DNA of 64,000 nt, from contig NZ_JANUYA010000001.1 in assembly GCF_024834065.1 (NCBI RefSeq), forward strand, positions 166,942 through 230,941. Direction: 5' to 3'. This document shows, piece by piece, positions 20,378 to 30,169 of this stretch (its first letter is position 1; each line of letters opens with the position of its first letter). The translations under genes were made by a program, and so were the position numbers. The notes beneath the pieces are model-generated. The model made no database searches. It had not been told where the DNA came from and saw only the letters and a program-made list of their open reading frames with translations. The DNA is from Mycoplasma sp. CSL7475-4. Its GTDB lineage: Bacteria > Bacillota_I > Bacilli_A > Mycoplasmatales > Metamycoplasmataceae.

Positions 20378-21802
20378 TTATTTTAAATATTTTAGATTAT
20401 TCAAAACATGTTTTGTTAGTCAATCGAAATCAAAGTCAGGATTAAAGGTTAATGATCAAGAAATACCATAAAAATTAACAATGGCCTTCACACGATAATA
20501 TTCATCGAAATCAAAGTAATCTTCAGTATTTTTTCTATAAATTTCTATAAATTTCTTCTCATCTTCTGTGTTATAGTCAAGATCGGAACAATGATATGCT
20601 ATATCGAAATATTTTGAATTTAGCGATGCGTATTCGAAGTCTATTATCTTGATATTATTTGTTTTATCCAGCAATATATTAGCTCTATTTAAATCATTAT
20701 GACTGACCACATCATTTGGAAGATATTTAGCATTAGAAATAATTTTATTTTTAATATTTTGTGTAAATACACTGTTATATTTTTTGTGATCCTTTAATTG
20801 TTCGACATAATGAATAATGCGTTCATATATTTTGTTGTTTAATAATTTAACATTGTAGTTGTGAATATCGGCAATCGCAATTGCGATTTTTTTTCTAATT
20901 TCTCAGTCATTAAAGTCAATGTCACACGCTTGGATGAATTTTCTAACAATTATCTTTTCGTCTTCATAGATAACTTTTTGATTGGGTTTTAAATTATTAA
21001 ACACACTTAAATTGTGCAAATGATTAAATCCGTTTAGACGTTTCTGTTGTATAAATAAATCATTTTTAACATAGGAAATGTTGGTGTAGCCAGCGGTTAA
21101 TTGTTTGATGTTATCATCTATGATTAAATTAGAATAAGTTTTTTTATACGCCAATTCTTTGAATTTATCATAAATATAAGTAACTTCAACGAATTCTTCC
21201 TCTGTTATAGCAAACTCTTTTTCAATTAACTCTTTATCAATATTTAAGTTTCGATACAAGGCAATAGCATCAAAGAATGGATGTGATTTTCTTACTCATT
21301 CGAAATCAATTAGTTTTATTTCTCCCTTTTCATTGATCAATATGTTTTTACCATTAAGATCATTGTGTCCAGTTACTAAATCTTTATTTTTTGAATATTT
21401 TGCTACTAATTCTTGATATTTTTTGTCACCCTCACCATAATAGAAAAAGTCAATTGGTTCAAGTTCAATTTTTATTTTGTGGAATTTTTTAACTTCTCGT
21501 ATTAGGTCTAGTTGATTTGAGTAACTTAACTCAACATTCTCAATGTTTTTGCCTTCAAACCATTTCTTTATCAAAATACCGTCTTGATAGTAAATTGTAC
21601 TTTTGAATTGAGATAAGATTTTTGATTCTTTTGAATGATCAACTAGATTTGATTTAGGTAATCGAATTTGAACTTTAGAATTTTGATAAACACCTGTAAA
21701 TGTTAAATTGTGAAAACCTTCATAAACAAATTCAATGTTACTTAATTGAACAAAAATTTTCTGGTCTATTTTTTGCTTCAATAATTCAATTTGTTTTTCC
21801 AT
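20378..21802 (-). CDS. Tandem two-domain choline kinase/APH-like phosphotransferase
   Basis: A single 474-aa frame (checked codon by codon across the joins, TGA as Trp) that holds two kinase domains of the choline kinase/aminoglycoside phosphotransferase fold. Domain 1 (about residues 1-185) has VTGHNDLNGKNILI and IKLIDFEW; domain 2 (about 215-474) has VVSHNDLNRANILLD and IKIIDFEY. Both keep the catalytic Asp, the Asn and the metal-binding DFE. Usual LicA-type proteins have one domain of ~270 aa. The ATG overlaps the stop of the upstream Nudix gene by 1 nt (TAATG). Substrate unknown; choline or another amino alcohol or sugar is possible. Confidence 0.85.
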
Positions 21803-22332
21803 TATAAATTGTTTCCTTCTTCACCAAAACCGGTCTGGCTGTTGATTTCAAACAATAAGCTAATAATATTTAAACTGTGTTGTCTAAATTCGCCTTTTTC
21901 CATCATTGTCTTAATTTCATCAAAATCACAATACTTTAATTGATCCACTTCTTCTTTTTGCAATTTGAATTGATCTATATTTCAATCGGTTCTGACAACA
22001 TAATAATCGATGATAAACTTAGAATAATATTGAGAAAAGGCGGGTTTTTTACTGATTTTATTGATTTCAAAGCCAATTTCTTCTAATGTTTCACGGCAAG
22101 CCCCTTCGTAAGAGCTCTCGCCTGATGATACAGCACCACCGGCGCTGAAATCTCATAAACCAGGTGCAACACTTTTATCTTTTGAACGTTTTTGAATCAG
22201 CATTTTGCCTTCGTTATTGAATAAGACAATAAACACAGCCAATAAATTATCATTTGGTCCTAATTTTTCGCCTCTAATTATTGTCCTATTAGTTCTATTT
22301 CTCTCATCATCATAAATATCAAGATATTCCAT
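21802..22332 (-). CDS. Nudix hydrolase (IDI-like)
   Basis: A 176-aa Nudix pyrophosphohydrolase. The Nudix box GAVSSGESSYEGACRETLEE matches GX5EX7REUXEE, followed by IGF. Preceding MLIQKRSKDKSVAPGLWDFS resembles the isopentenyl-diphosphate-isomerase-like Nudix subgroup. Three TGA codons are Trp. ATG at 22332 has a GGAGGAT site. The stop TAA overlaps the ATG of the two-domain kinase (TAATG), so the two are translationally coupled and may act on related phospho-compounds. The natural substrate is not predictable. Confidence 0.88.
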
Positions 22333-22385
22333 TTTTATCCTCCGTTTTTTATTCCGTTATTTTAATATTTTTTTATACTTAATAT

Positions 22386-24236
22386 ATGCAAAAAAGAACG
22401 CAAAAAACAAACAAAGAAAAGAGATTTGTTGATATTTTGATAATATCAACCGCTGTTTTGTTTTTGATGTTGATGTTTGCGTTTATATTAATAATTATAT
22501 GAAAAGCAACAAATTTAGTGGTAAAAAAAGGTATTGCACCACTTGGATGAAATTATACTCTTGCCGATATTAACGGCGGAATTTTAAGCGGTATAACCTA
22601 TACATTTGTTCTAGCATTTTTGACATTGATTCTTTCAATACCGCTTTCGCTTAAAACTGCAATATTTATTAATTTTAGACTACATAATAAACTGCAATGA
22701 GGCATTAAACTATTTTTTAAAATAATCGGTGGTTTACCTTCAGTTATATTCGCTTTATTTGCACTTAAATTTTTATCCAAAGGAAGCGAGTGAATCTTAA
22801 ATGTTTCTGATGGACGTAATTTATTGACCGCAATAATGATGTTCTTTGTTTATAATTGTGCAGTTTTGACTAATATACTGAATAATGTATTGAATAAATT
22901 TCAATTGATACACAAAAGATTAGCAAAAGATAAAGGTCTTAGCGACTCATTGATAATTTATAAAATTATTTTGAGAGATAAGAAAAAACAAATTTTTAGA
23001 GCATTTTTTATTGCGTTTATGAAGGTTGTAGGCGAAGCATCGGCCGGTTCGTTCGTTTTGTGAAGCAATTCAAAAGCTGGCGTATGAAACAACGGATTAT
23101 TTGGATTTTTTAATTCACATTTAAAATCATCAGCAACTTTGATAACTACTAATTTTTTTACCGAATCTAAAGCTGAAGTTAGAGATTATTTATTTTCACT
23201 ATCTCTGATGTTAATTATTTTTATCTCATTGATAAACTATATGATTCGCAAGTTAAGTTTATTGAAATTCAATCAAAAAAGCGAAAAACAAATAATTCTG
23301 CTATATAACACAAAGATAAATAACGAAACAAAGAAAACATATTGAAGTGTCTATAATTGATACAAAAAAATAACAGAAATCATTGCTTTTATTGCTCTAG
23401 TTTGCATTCTTTCATCTACATTTTTATTTATTTTTATTGGCGGAATAATTTCAACATTTTCAAAAACGACCACCTTTAAATTTGGTACAAACACTACTTT
23501 ATGAACAACTGCTATGACACTATATGGTGCGCTATGAACAACCATTTTTGTTATTCCAATTTCCTTTTTAATTTCACTTTATTTTGAAAAAACCAACCGT
23601 AAATCGTGATTTTCAAGATTGCTAAACACCAGTATTTTAATGAGTATGGGACTTCCTTCATTAATTCATGGTTTGTTTGCTTATTCTATTTTTATACAGG
23701 TATTGCATCTAACATTGAGTCCACAACATGATTCTTCACTACTGGCTGGGGTAATGTCGGTAATTGCTTTATTAATTCCAGTAATGGTCAAACACTTTAA
23801 TAATGGATTCAAAAACGTGAACAAAAATATTGTTGAACGATTACGGACAAAAGGATTATCAAACAGAGAAATATTTTTAAAAGTCAAGTTAGTCGCTGTG
23901 ATCCCAACATTTATAAAAGCATTGCTATTGTGTTTTGTCTTATTTATCGCCGAAGCATCTCCATTTCTTTTAACATCTGGCCATCATAATTCACCAGTCT
24001 TTTCGCTTCTTTATTCACAACAAACACTGACAACCAGAATGGTTACTGAATTAAATAATCATGGTCACAACTCAACAAATATTATGTATGAATGCGCCTT
24101 TATTGCAATTTGTTTAACTTCATTGTTGACAATAATTGAACACACATTGACGCCAAAATTAATAGTGAAATATAACCAAAAGGTAAATCGTTACCTTCAA
24201 CAATTTAATCTAAATATGAAACTTAAATTGGTGTAA
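22386..24236 (+). CDS. Phosphate-type ABC transporter permease, PstC and PstA fused
   Basis: A 616-aa membrane protein made of two permease halves. Half 1 has 5-6 helices and an EAA-like loop (KGLSDSLIIYKIILRDK, ending KVVGEASAGSFV). Half 2 repeats this with KGLSNREIFLKVKLVAVIPT and FIAEASPFLLTSG, close to the PstA signature with GETAP. Fused PstC-PstA permeases are known in mycoplasmas. Here no PstB ATPase or PstS lipoprotein flanks it, so partners must be elsewhere. TATACT lies 6 nt before the ATG (leaderless). It ends at a bidirectional terminator. Confidence 0.82.
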
Positions 24237-24275
24237 AAAAATAAAGTTGTTGAATTAGAACAACTTTATTTTTTA
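24236..24275. terminator. Bidirectional terminator of the permease and acpP
   Basis: AATAAAGTTGTT/AACAACTTTATT, a 12-bp stem with T run on the + side; the acpP stop codon lies inside it. Confidence 0.92.
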
Positions 24276-24487
24276 GTATTTTCAATTAATGACACTACGT
24301 CTTTAATGGTTTTTATTTTCATTAATTCCGAATCACTAACTCTGATATTTAATTCTTCTTCCAATTCAAAGACTAATTCAGCAAGTGTTAATGAGTCGAT
24401 TTTCAATTCTTTTAATTCAGATTCTAAAGAAACTTTGCCTTTAGAATATTTTTGAACTCTTTGTATTACTTTTTCTTTAATATCCAT
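24266..24487 (-). CDS. acpP: Acyl carrier protein
   Basis: A 73-aa acidic carrier protein. It has LKELKIDSLTLAELVFELEE with the Asp-Ser-Leu phosphopantetheine site and the typical four-helix pattern. I start it at MDIKEKV (24487), 8 nt after the prmC stop; an ATG-like codon further upstream would lie in prmC. It is last in the prfA-prmC-acpP unit. AcpS, its modifying enzyme, is at 36181. The acyl group it carries in a mycoplasma without fatty-acid synthesis is unknown. Confidence 0.9.
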   Translation of the reverse strand: MDIKEKVIQRVQKYSKGKVSLESELKELKIDSLTLAELVFELEEELNIRVSDSELMKIKTIKDVVSLIENTKK

Positions 24488-24494
24488 AGGTAAA

Positions 24495-25208
24495 TTATAC
24501 AACAATTACAAAACGTGGTTTTTTGTTTATATCATTAATGATAACCGCATTTTCTAATGCTTTTCATTTTTCCAGGTGTAACGGGTTTATTTCTAAAATT
24601 AATTTACCGCCTGGCTTTAGGTATTTCTTGTATTCTTTGAGTATTTTTTCATAGAAATATCAACCTTGATCCTCAGCAAACAGTGCGTGTTGAGGTTCAA
24701 AATTAAGGGATTGTTGATTTTCTAATTTAATATTGGGATCTAAATAAGGTGGATTTGAAACAATTAAGTCAAAGCGATCGTTAATTTTTTCAAACAAGTC
24801 ACTTTTAATAACTTTAATGTCTCTATGGTCGTTGAAATTTTGCTTAATATTTTCATTCGTTTGATCAATCGCTTCTTGATCAATGTCAGAAAGAGTAACT
24901 GAAACATTTTTTATATTTTTTTTGATTGCTAAACCGATGAAACCAGAACCACAGCACAAGTCTAAAACATTAATATTATCAATATTTTTTGAGTATTTTT
25001 CAATAATCATGTGTACCATCTCTTCGGTTTCATAACGAGGGATTAATACCTTGTGATTAAGGTTGATTCGTGTATTCAAAAATTCAACATAACCCATAAT
25101 ATATTGAATTGGCATTCCTGAATCAAGCTTTATTTTTTCTTCATCAGTAATTATTTGTTGTAAGCCATAACGTTTTTTTTCTAGTAATAAGTCTTCAACT
25201 GTTGGCAT
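24495..25208 (-). CDS. prmC: Release factor glutamine methyltransferase
   Basis: Methylates the Gln of the GGQ motif in peptide release factors. It is 237 aa: helical N-terminus with MPIQYIMGYVEF, then LIPRYETEEMV, SAM motif VLDLCCGSGFIGLAI and the catalytic DLIVSNPPYLDP. A TGA-coded Trp (24660) continues the frame to TAA at 24495. Its ATG overlaps the prfA stop by 1 nt (TAATG), coupling it to its substrate's gene, the usual arrangement. Confidence 0.94.
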
Positions 25209-26287
25209 TATTTTAAACCACTGGCGGCAATTTTCTGATTTTGTTCTTCTGTCAATAAACTTTGAATGATTGGTTCTAATTTACCTTCAATAACTTGTTT
25301 TAAAGAAGACGAGAAACCAATACGGTGATCTGTCACACGGTCTTGTGGGTAATTATATGTTCTGATTTTTTCGCTACGGTCACCATGCCCTGCTAATTTA
25401 CGATAACTAGATTCTTCATCTTGTTTTTTTTGTAATTCCAAATCATATAATTTTGATTTTAACACTGACATTGCCGCTTCACGGTTAGCAATTTGACTTC
25501 TTTGATCTTGTGAACTTACAACAATTCCTGTAGGAATGTGTGTAATTCTAACTGCTGAGTCAGTTGTGTTAACACTTTGTCCACCAGCACCAGATGAACG
25601 GTATGTATCAATATTTAAGTCTGTTGGTTTGATTTCAATGTCAACGCTGTCGTCAATTTCTGGCATTACAGTTACAGTAACTGTTGAAGTGTGAATACGG
25701 CCACTACTTTCAGTAGTAGGGATTCTTTGCACACGATGTACACCGGTTTCGAATTTTAATTTAGAATAAGCATTTTCGCCCTTAACCATAAAAACTATTT
25801 GGCTAAAACCACCTGCGTTAGCTGGCGAAGATGACAATATTGTGTGTTTAAAGCCGATTTCTTCAGCGTATTTTGAATACATTCTGTACAAGTCACCGGC
25901 AAAAATATTAGCTTCATCTCCTCCGGCAGCTCCTCTGATTTCGATAATAACATTTTTATCATCATTTTCATCTTTTGGCAAAATAAGAATTTTTAATTCT
26001 GCTTCTAACTCGTCCAATTTTGGCTCATTTTCTTCGATTATTGATTTAGCAAACAACACTTCTTCACTATCTTTTGAAGACAACATTTCTTTGGCTGTTT
26101 TAACGTCCTTTTCAAGATTTTGGTATGTAGTGAAGGCCTGCGCAATATCTTTAATTTTACCGACTTCGCGGTTTATTTTTGTATACTCCTTTATATCGTT
26201 TATAACTGATTCTTCAGTCAATTTATTAGTTAATTCGTCATATTTACTCTTGATTCCAAGTAATGATTTGTACATTGTTTGTTCCAT
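25208..26287 (-). CDS. prfA: Peptide chain release factor 1
   Basis: Terminates translation at UAA and UAG, which matters here because UGA is sense and RF2 should be absent. It is 359 aa: coiled N-terminal domain, [15 protein letters not shown], codon-recognition region with [16 protein letters not shown] and the catalytic loop [17 protein letters not shown]. The ATG lies 8 nt after TATAAT, without a ribosome binding site. First gene of prfA-prmC-acpP. Confidence 0.96.
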   Translation of the reverse strand: MEQTMYKSLLGIKSKYDELTNKLTEESVINDIKEYTKINREVGKIKDIAQAFTTYQNLEKDVKTAKEMLSSKDSEEVLFAKSIIEENEPKLDELEAELKILILPKDENDDKNVIIEIRGAAGGDEANIFAGDLYRMYSKYAEEIGFKHTILSSSPANAGGFSQIVFMVKGENAYSKLKFETGVHRVQRIPTTESSGRIHTSTVTVTVMPEIDDSVDIEIKPTDLNIDTYRSSGAGGQSVNTTDSAVRITHIPTGIVVSSQDQRSQIANREAAMSVLKSKLYDLELQKKQDEESSYRKLAGHGDRSEKIRTYNYPQDRVTDHRIGFSSSLKQVIEGKLEPIIQSLLTEEQNQKIAASGLK

Positions 26288-26344
26288 AGTTCTATATTAT
26301 AAACGAAACATTAAATATTGTGCCTACATATACGTTTATTAGCA

Positions 26345-26371
26345 ATAAAAATAGTAGCAAAAGCTACTATA
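26345..26371 (-). terminator. Intrinsic terminator of asnA
   Basis: ATAGTAGC/GCTACTAT 8-bp stem with a 4-nt loop and T run on the minus strand. The asnA stop codon (26367) is inside the stem. Confidence 0.88.
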
Positions 26372-27344
26372 GTAAATAAATGTTTTGTTTTTCTAATTCG
26401 TCTTTAATGTCTTTAGGTCAATAAGATGACTGAACTTCACCGATGTGTTGCTTTTCTAACATAACCATGCTCAATCTACTTTGTCCAATTCCACCACCAA
26501 TTGTTAGTGGCAAAATATCATCAATAATGCCTGAGTGAAATTCCGATATTTTTTTGACTTCTTCAGTACTTAATCCAGACTGCTCAATTAAAGATTTTTT
26601 ATCTACCCTGATACCCATTGATGATATTTCAATTGCCTTATTTTTTCAAGGGGCATAGACGATTAAATCGCCGTTTAGATATCAATCGTCATAGTCGAAT
26701 GCTCTGTTTGAGTGTGGTTTTCCAGATTTTAAATTTCAACCAATTTGATAGATAAATATTGTTCCTTTTACTGAAGCTAGTTCGTTTTCTCTTTGCTCTG
26801 GAGTTAAATGAGGATATAAATCTTCCAATTCTTGAGCACTTATAAAATAAACTTCCTCGCTAAAGTGATGCTCTAAATTATATTTCTGATTTATATGTTT
26901 TTTAGTATCAACAATACATTTATTGATTGAATTAACAATTGATTTTAAATAATCAATATTTCTATCTTTTGGCAAAATTATTTTTTCTCAATCTCATTGA
27001 TCGACGTAATATGAGTGTGTATCATCTAATGTTTCTTCACGTCTGATTGCGTTCATGTCAGTATACAATCCTTCGTATACATCGAAATGATAGTTATATA
27101 ATGCTTGTCTTTTTCATTTTGCTAACGAGTGAACAATTTCAAGTTCTTCTGCGGTGTCTTTAGGAAAGAATTTAACTGGTTTTTCCCCGCTTAAACCATC
27201 ATTCAATCCTGATTTTTGTGAGACAAATAGGGGTGCTGTTGCTCTTGTTAAGTTAAGTTCTTTTTTCAATTCTTCTTGAAAAAAAGATTTAAGGTCCTGA
27301 ATTGCGCTCTGGGTTTGTCTAATTGACAATTTTGATTTATACAT
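26367..27344 (-). CDS. asnA: Aspartate-ammonia ligase
   Basis: Makes asparagine from aspartate, ammonia and ATP; structurally like class II aminoacyl-tRNA synthetases. It is 325 aa, the family length. Seen: [57 protein letters not shown] and the C-terminal [19 protein letters not shown]. Many Trp codons are TGA. ATG at 27344 has a GGAGGAAA site. It lies 34 nt downstream of a membrane gene on the same strand and could share its transcript. Confidence 0.95.
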
Positions 27345-27378
27345 TTTCCTCCTTCGTTTTTATTGCTAAAAATAATAT

Positions 27379-28089
27379 CTAATTGGCACTAACTTTAGAT
27401 AGATTTTCATTTCATCTTTTTGATAGTGATTTTCAAATTAAATAAATGTATGGAATTCCTAAGTTAGTTTCTATCAATGAGTCAATAATTATTGGGCCTC
27501 ATTGTAATTTTCTAATACCATTTATCATCAGTGCTAATTCTCAAGCGAATTGCACACTAATTCCGATAATTAACATTCTAATTATTGGTAATTGTGACTG
27601 TTTTGTTACTAAATTATAAGTTATTAAGGCAAAGTAACCTAAGACTAGCATTGCTGCCATTACTCAATGGTATTTACCTGTTTCTCTTCAAATTATAATT
27701 TGCTGTGCGTTAGGCTGTAGTCTTGAAATCAATGGTGAACAGATTCATCAAATTGCAATAATCAAGGCAAAATGCAATAGATGTTTGTCTTTTTTAATTG
27801 CGAGTCATATCAATAGAAAATTTGTTGTTCCGTAACTCATTGATAATCATAATAAAAATCAGAATGGATTAGCTCCAATAACTACTCTTTGACCCAAAGC
27901 TTTGTAAAAAATACCTCAGTCAACTATAAAGTACAATATACCACCAACAAAGGAAAATATAGCACTCATATATTTTTTCTTATAGATTATTAATGCGTAT
28001 AAAAAAACTAAAAATATTATGTCTAAAATAACTAAAGTTAAATTCATTTGTCTACTTGGAATATTGTTAGGAATTAAACTATTATTCAT
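27379..28089 (-). CDS. Hypothetical multi-pass membrane protein
   Basis: A 236-aa protein, almost entirely hydrophobic with about seven membrane segments (for example LTLVILDIIFLVFLYALII, SAIFSFVGGILYFIVDW, HFALIIAIWWICSPLI, MLVLGYFALITYNLV). The frame holds more than ten TGA-coded Trp. It is reminiscent of the YwaF/TMEM-like seven-helix proteins but I could not confirm a family. ATG at 28089 has a strong AAAGGAGGAAAA site. It precedes asnA. Confidence 0.7.
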
Positions 28090-28134
28090 TTTTCCTCCTT
28101 TAATTGATAATTTTACTTTATTTAAAAAATGGTA

Positions 28135-28160
28135 AAAGAAAACCAAGCAAAAGCTTGATT
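28135..28160 (-). terminator. Intrinsic terminator of rplK-rplA
   Basis: CAAGC/GCTTG stem with a 4-nt loop, then GTTTTCTTTT on the minus strand, just past the rplA stop. Confidence 0.7.
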
Positions 28161-28166
28161 ATTATA

Positions 28167-28859
28167 TTATTTTTCAATTTTAACTTTAATACCAGGACCC
28201 ATTGTAGGTGAAACAACAAGATTTTGCATGTATGTACCTTTAACGGTTGTTGGTTTAAGTTTTTTAATTAAGTTGATAACTGTTTGTGCGTTTTCAACTA
28301 ATTTAGTTGTATCCATTGATACTTTACCGATTTGTGTATGAACAACACCAGCTTTATCAGTTCTATAGTTTGCTTTACCTTTTTTAAGTTCTTCAACTGC
28401 TTTTTCAGGAGTTGGAGTAACTGTTCCGGTTTTAGGGTTAGGCATTAAACCTTTAGGCCCAAGTTTTTTACCGTATTTACCTAAAATAGGCATCATTGCT
28501 GGGTCAGCAACCATAACATCAAAGTCGAATTCATCTTCTTTGATTTTTTGTTCTAAAGCAGCACCGTCAACAACTTGATCAGCACCAGCGGCTTTAGCTA
28601 GTTTTTGTTTTTCTGGGTTATTTGTAACAACTAAAACAGTGATTGATTTACCTGTACCGTGTGGAAGTAAAACTGCACCACGTAATTGTTGATCAGCTTT
28701 ACGAACGTCAAGGTTTAATTTAAATACTAATTCAACTGAACCATCAAATTTTGAATATGATGTTCTTTTTGCTAATTCAATAGCTTCTGTTAAGTCATAA
28801 GCAACATTTTTATCAAATGATTCTCATGCTGCTTTAATTTTTTTACCAACTTTAGCCAT
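28167..28859 (-). CDS. rplA: 50S ribosomal protein L1
   Basis: 230-aa large-subunit protein of the L1 stalk and probable translational repressor of its own operon. Seen: MAKVGKKIKAAWESFDK, RGAVLLPHGTGKSITVLVV, the domain-II region GKYGKKLGPKGLMPNPKTGT (the L1 signature), and GVVHTQIGKVSMDTTKLVEN. Its ATG overlaps the rplK stop by 1 nt (TAATG). Confidence 0.97.
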
Positions 28860-29302
28860 TATTTATCTCCTTCTGAATCGAAACCTTCGATTAGAATACC
28901 CATGTTTTTAGCAGTTCCAGCAATTGTTCTCATTGCTGCTTCAATGTTGTTAGTATTTAAATCTGGTAATTTGTATTCTGCGATTTCTCTTAATTGGTCA
29001 ACAGTAATTGTTGCAACTTTAGTTGTTTTAGCGTTAGAGCTACCTTTTGAAAGCTTTGCAGCTTTAATTAATTTGTAACTTGCAGGTGCTGTAAAAATTT
29101 TGAAGTCAAATGATTTGTCTTTGTAAACTGTAATTTGTACAGGAACTGGTTCGTCACCTCTGTCACGTGTTGCATCGTTGAAAGCACGAGTAAAGTCAGG
29201 CATGTTAATACCAACACCAGCTAGAGCTGGACCTGGTTTAGCTTGACCGGCTTTGAACTGTAATTTACGAACACGAACAATATCAGCTTTTGATTTTGCC
29301 AT
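28859..29302 (-). CDS. rplK: 50S ribosomal protein L11
   Basis: 147 aa. Family features: VRKLQFKAGQAKPGPALAGV (Pro-rich N-terminal domain that binds the GTPase-associated rRNA), INMPDFTRAFNDATRDRGDE, and the C-terminal LPDLNTNNIEAAMRTIAGTA. The leader carries a probable L1-binding fold, and the ATG has an AAAGGATAA site. First gene of the rplK-rplA operon. Confidence 0.97.
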   Translation of the reverse strand: MAKSKADIVRVRKLQFKAGQAKPGPALAGVGINMPDFTRAFNDATRDRGDEPVPVQITVYKDKSFDFKIFTAPASYKLIKAAKLSKGSSNAKTTKVATITVDQLREIAEYKLPDLNTNNIEAAMRTIAGTAKNMGILIEGFDSEGDK

Positions 29303-29320
29303 AATAATTTATCCTTTCGA

Positions 29321-29354
29321 TAGTGTGGTTCTAGCGATTTTTATCTCCCACTAG
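29321..29354 (-). promoter_or_regulatory. Probable L1-binding leader of the rplK-rplA mRNA
   Basis: In the minus-strand leader, TAGTGGGAG and CTAGAACCACACTA can form two short helices (TAGTGG with CCAC..TA, and GAGAT with ATCGC) around an asymmetric loop. This matches the general design of ribosomal L1 mRNA sites that mimic 23S rRNA (GTGGGAG opposite an ACCAC strand). Placed about 15-50 nt before the rplK ATG. Assigned by pattern, not by alignment. Confidence 0.5.
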
Positions 29355-29498
29355 TTAAGAGGCAATCATATATATTAAATTGCTTTTTAATTATAAATTC
29401 AATTGTAAAAAATAATAATTTTTTTTTAAACTTAATAAAAATTGCCGAATTTATACGTTTTTTAATTGAAAAAAGTAAAAATGCAAAGTGCTAAATAA

Positions 29499-30056
29499 TT
29501 ATTTTTTGTAAAAAATATCTCCGATTTTATATTTTCAAATACCTATTTTATTTCTTTTTGCCATCGACTCAGCTGCAACTAATTTGTCATAATATGCTTT
29601 AATTTTTCAATTATTATTCCAATAATTAATATTACTTCTTTTTTTATCGAGGTATTTCACACGCGCAAGACCGTTCGAAACTAAGTAAATATTTGCGTCA
29701 ATATTTTGATAATTTCAAACCCTAGCAACTAGGCGATTATAACGATCGATACTTATTATTTGAATTTTGATTGGTTTATTGTTTAATAACTTTATTAAAG
29801 CTTGCTTAGCCTTTTGAGCATAAGCATTTTCTAATGTGGCAATGACATTGTGAGCTTTTTTAGTCTCTGGAGTATCAATACCTAAAAAACGAATGCCGGT
29901 TCGTTTGTTATTGTAATTAAGATAAATCGTATCCCCGTCACTGACATGATAATATTCGAAATTAACGATTTTTCCAGATGTTGAAAACGTTGAATCACAA
30001 GCAACAACACATACGGGACTTAAAAGAATTGGTAGAAAATGAAGCTTAAATTTCAT
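29499..30056 (-). CDS. Staphylococcal-nuclease-like lipoprotein
   Basis: A 185-aa surface nuclease. The N-terminus is a lipoprotein signal (MKFKLHFLPILLSPVCVVAC, lipobox VVAC). The SNase domain follows: VSDGDTIYLNYN, GIRFLGIDTPETKK (catalytic Arg and Glu), SIDRYNRLVARVW (second catalytic Arg) and LVSNGLARVKYL. Mycoplasmas use such membrane nucleases to obtain nucleotides from host DNA and RNA. No clear ribosome binding site. A large inverted repeat lies about 25-70 nt upstream of its start. Confidence 0.9.
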
Positions 30057-30081
30057 ATTTGAATATTTGCTTATTGATGAT

Positions 30082-30124
30082 TTTTTTCAATAAAAAGACT
30101 TTTTTATTATTTTTATTGAAAAAA
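30082..30124. repeat. 15-bp perfect inverted repeat upstream of the nuclease lipoprotein
   Basis: TTTTTTCAATAAAAA and its exact complement TTTTTATTGAAAAAA, separated by 13 nt. It lies between the gatB terminator and the nuclease start. Shorter copies of the same motif occur at several other promoter regions in the window. Confidence 0.75.
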
Positions 30125-30130
30125 CAATAG

Positions 30131-30163
30131 AAAAAAGCATCAGACATACGCCTAATGCTTTTC
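30131..30163 (-). terminator. Intrinsic terminator of gatCAB
   Basis: AAAAGCATTAG/CTGATGCTTTT arms (one G-T pair) with an 8-nt loop, T run on the minus strand, just past the gatB stop. Confidence 0.85.
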
Positions 30164-30169
30164 TAAATT

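Noticed and set aside
29480..29496. AAGTGCTAA-like half of a CIRCE operator
   Set aside because: No left arm TTAGCAC within the right distance, and it lies at the 3' end of the nuclease gene.
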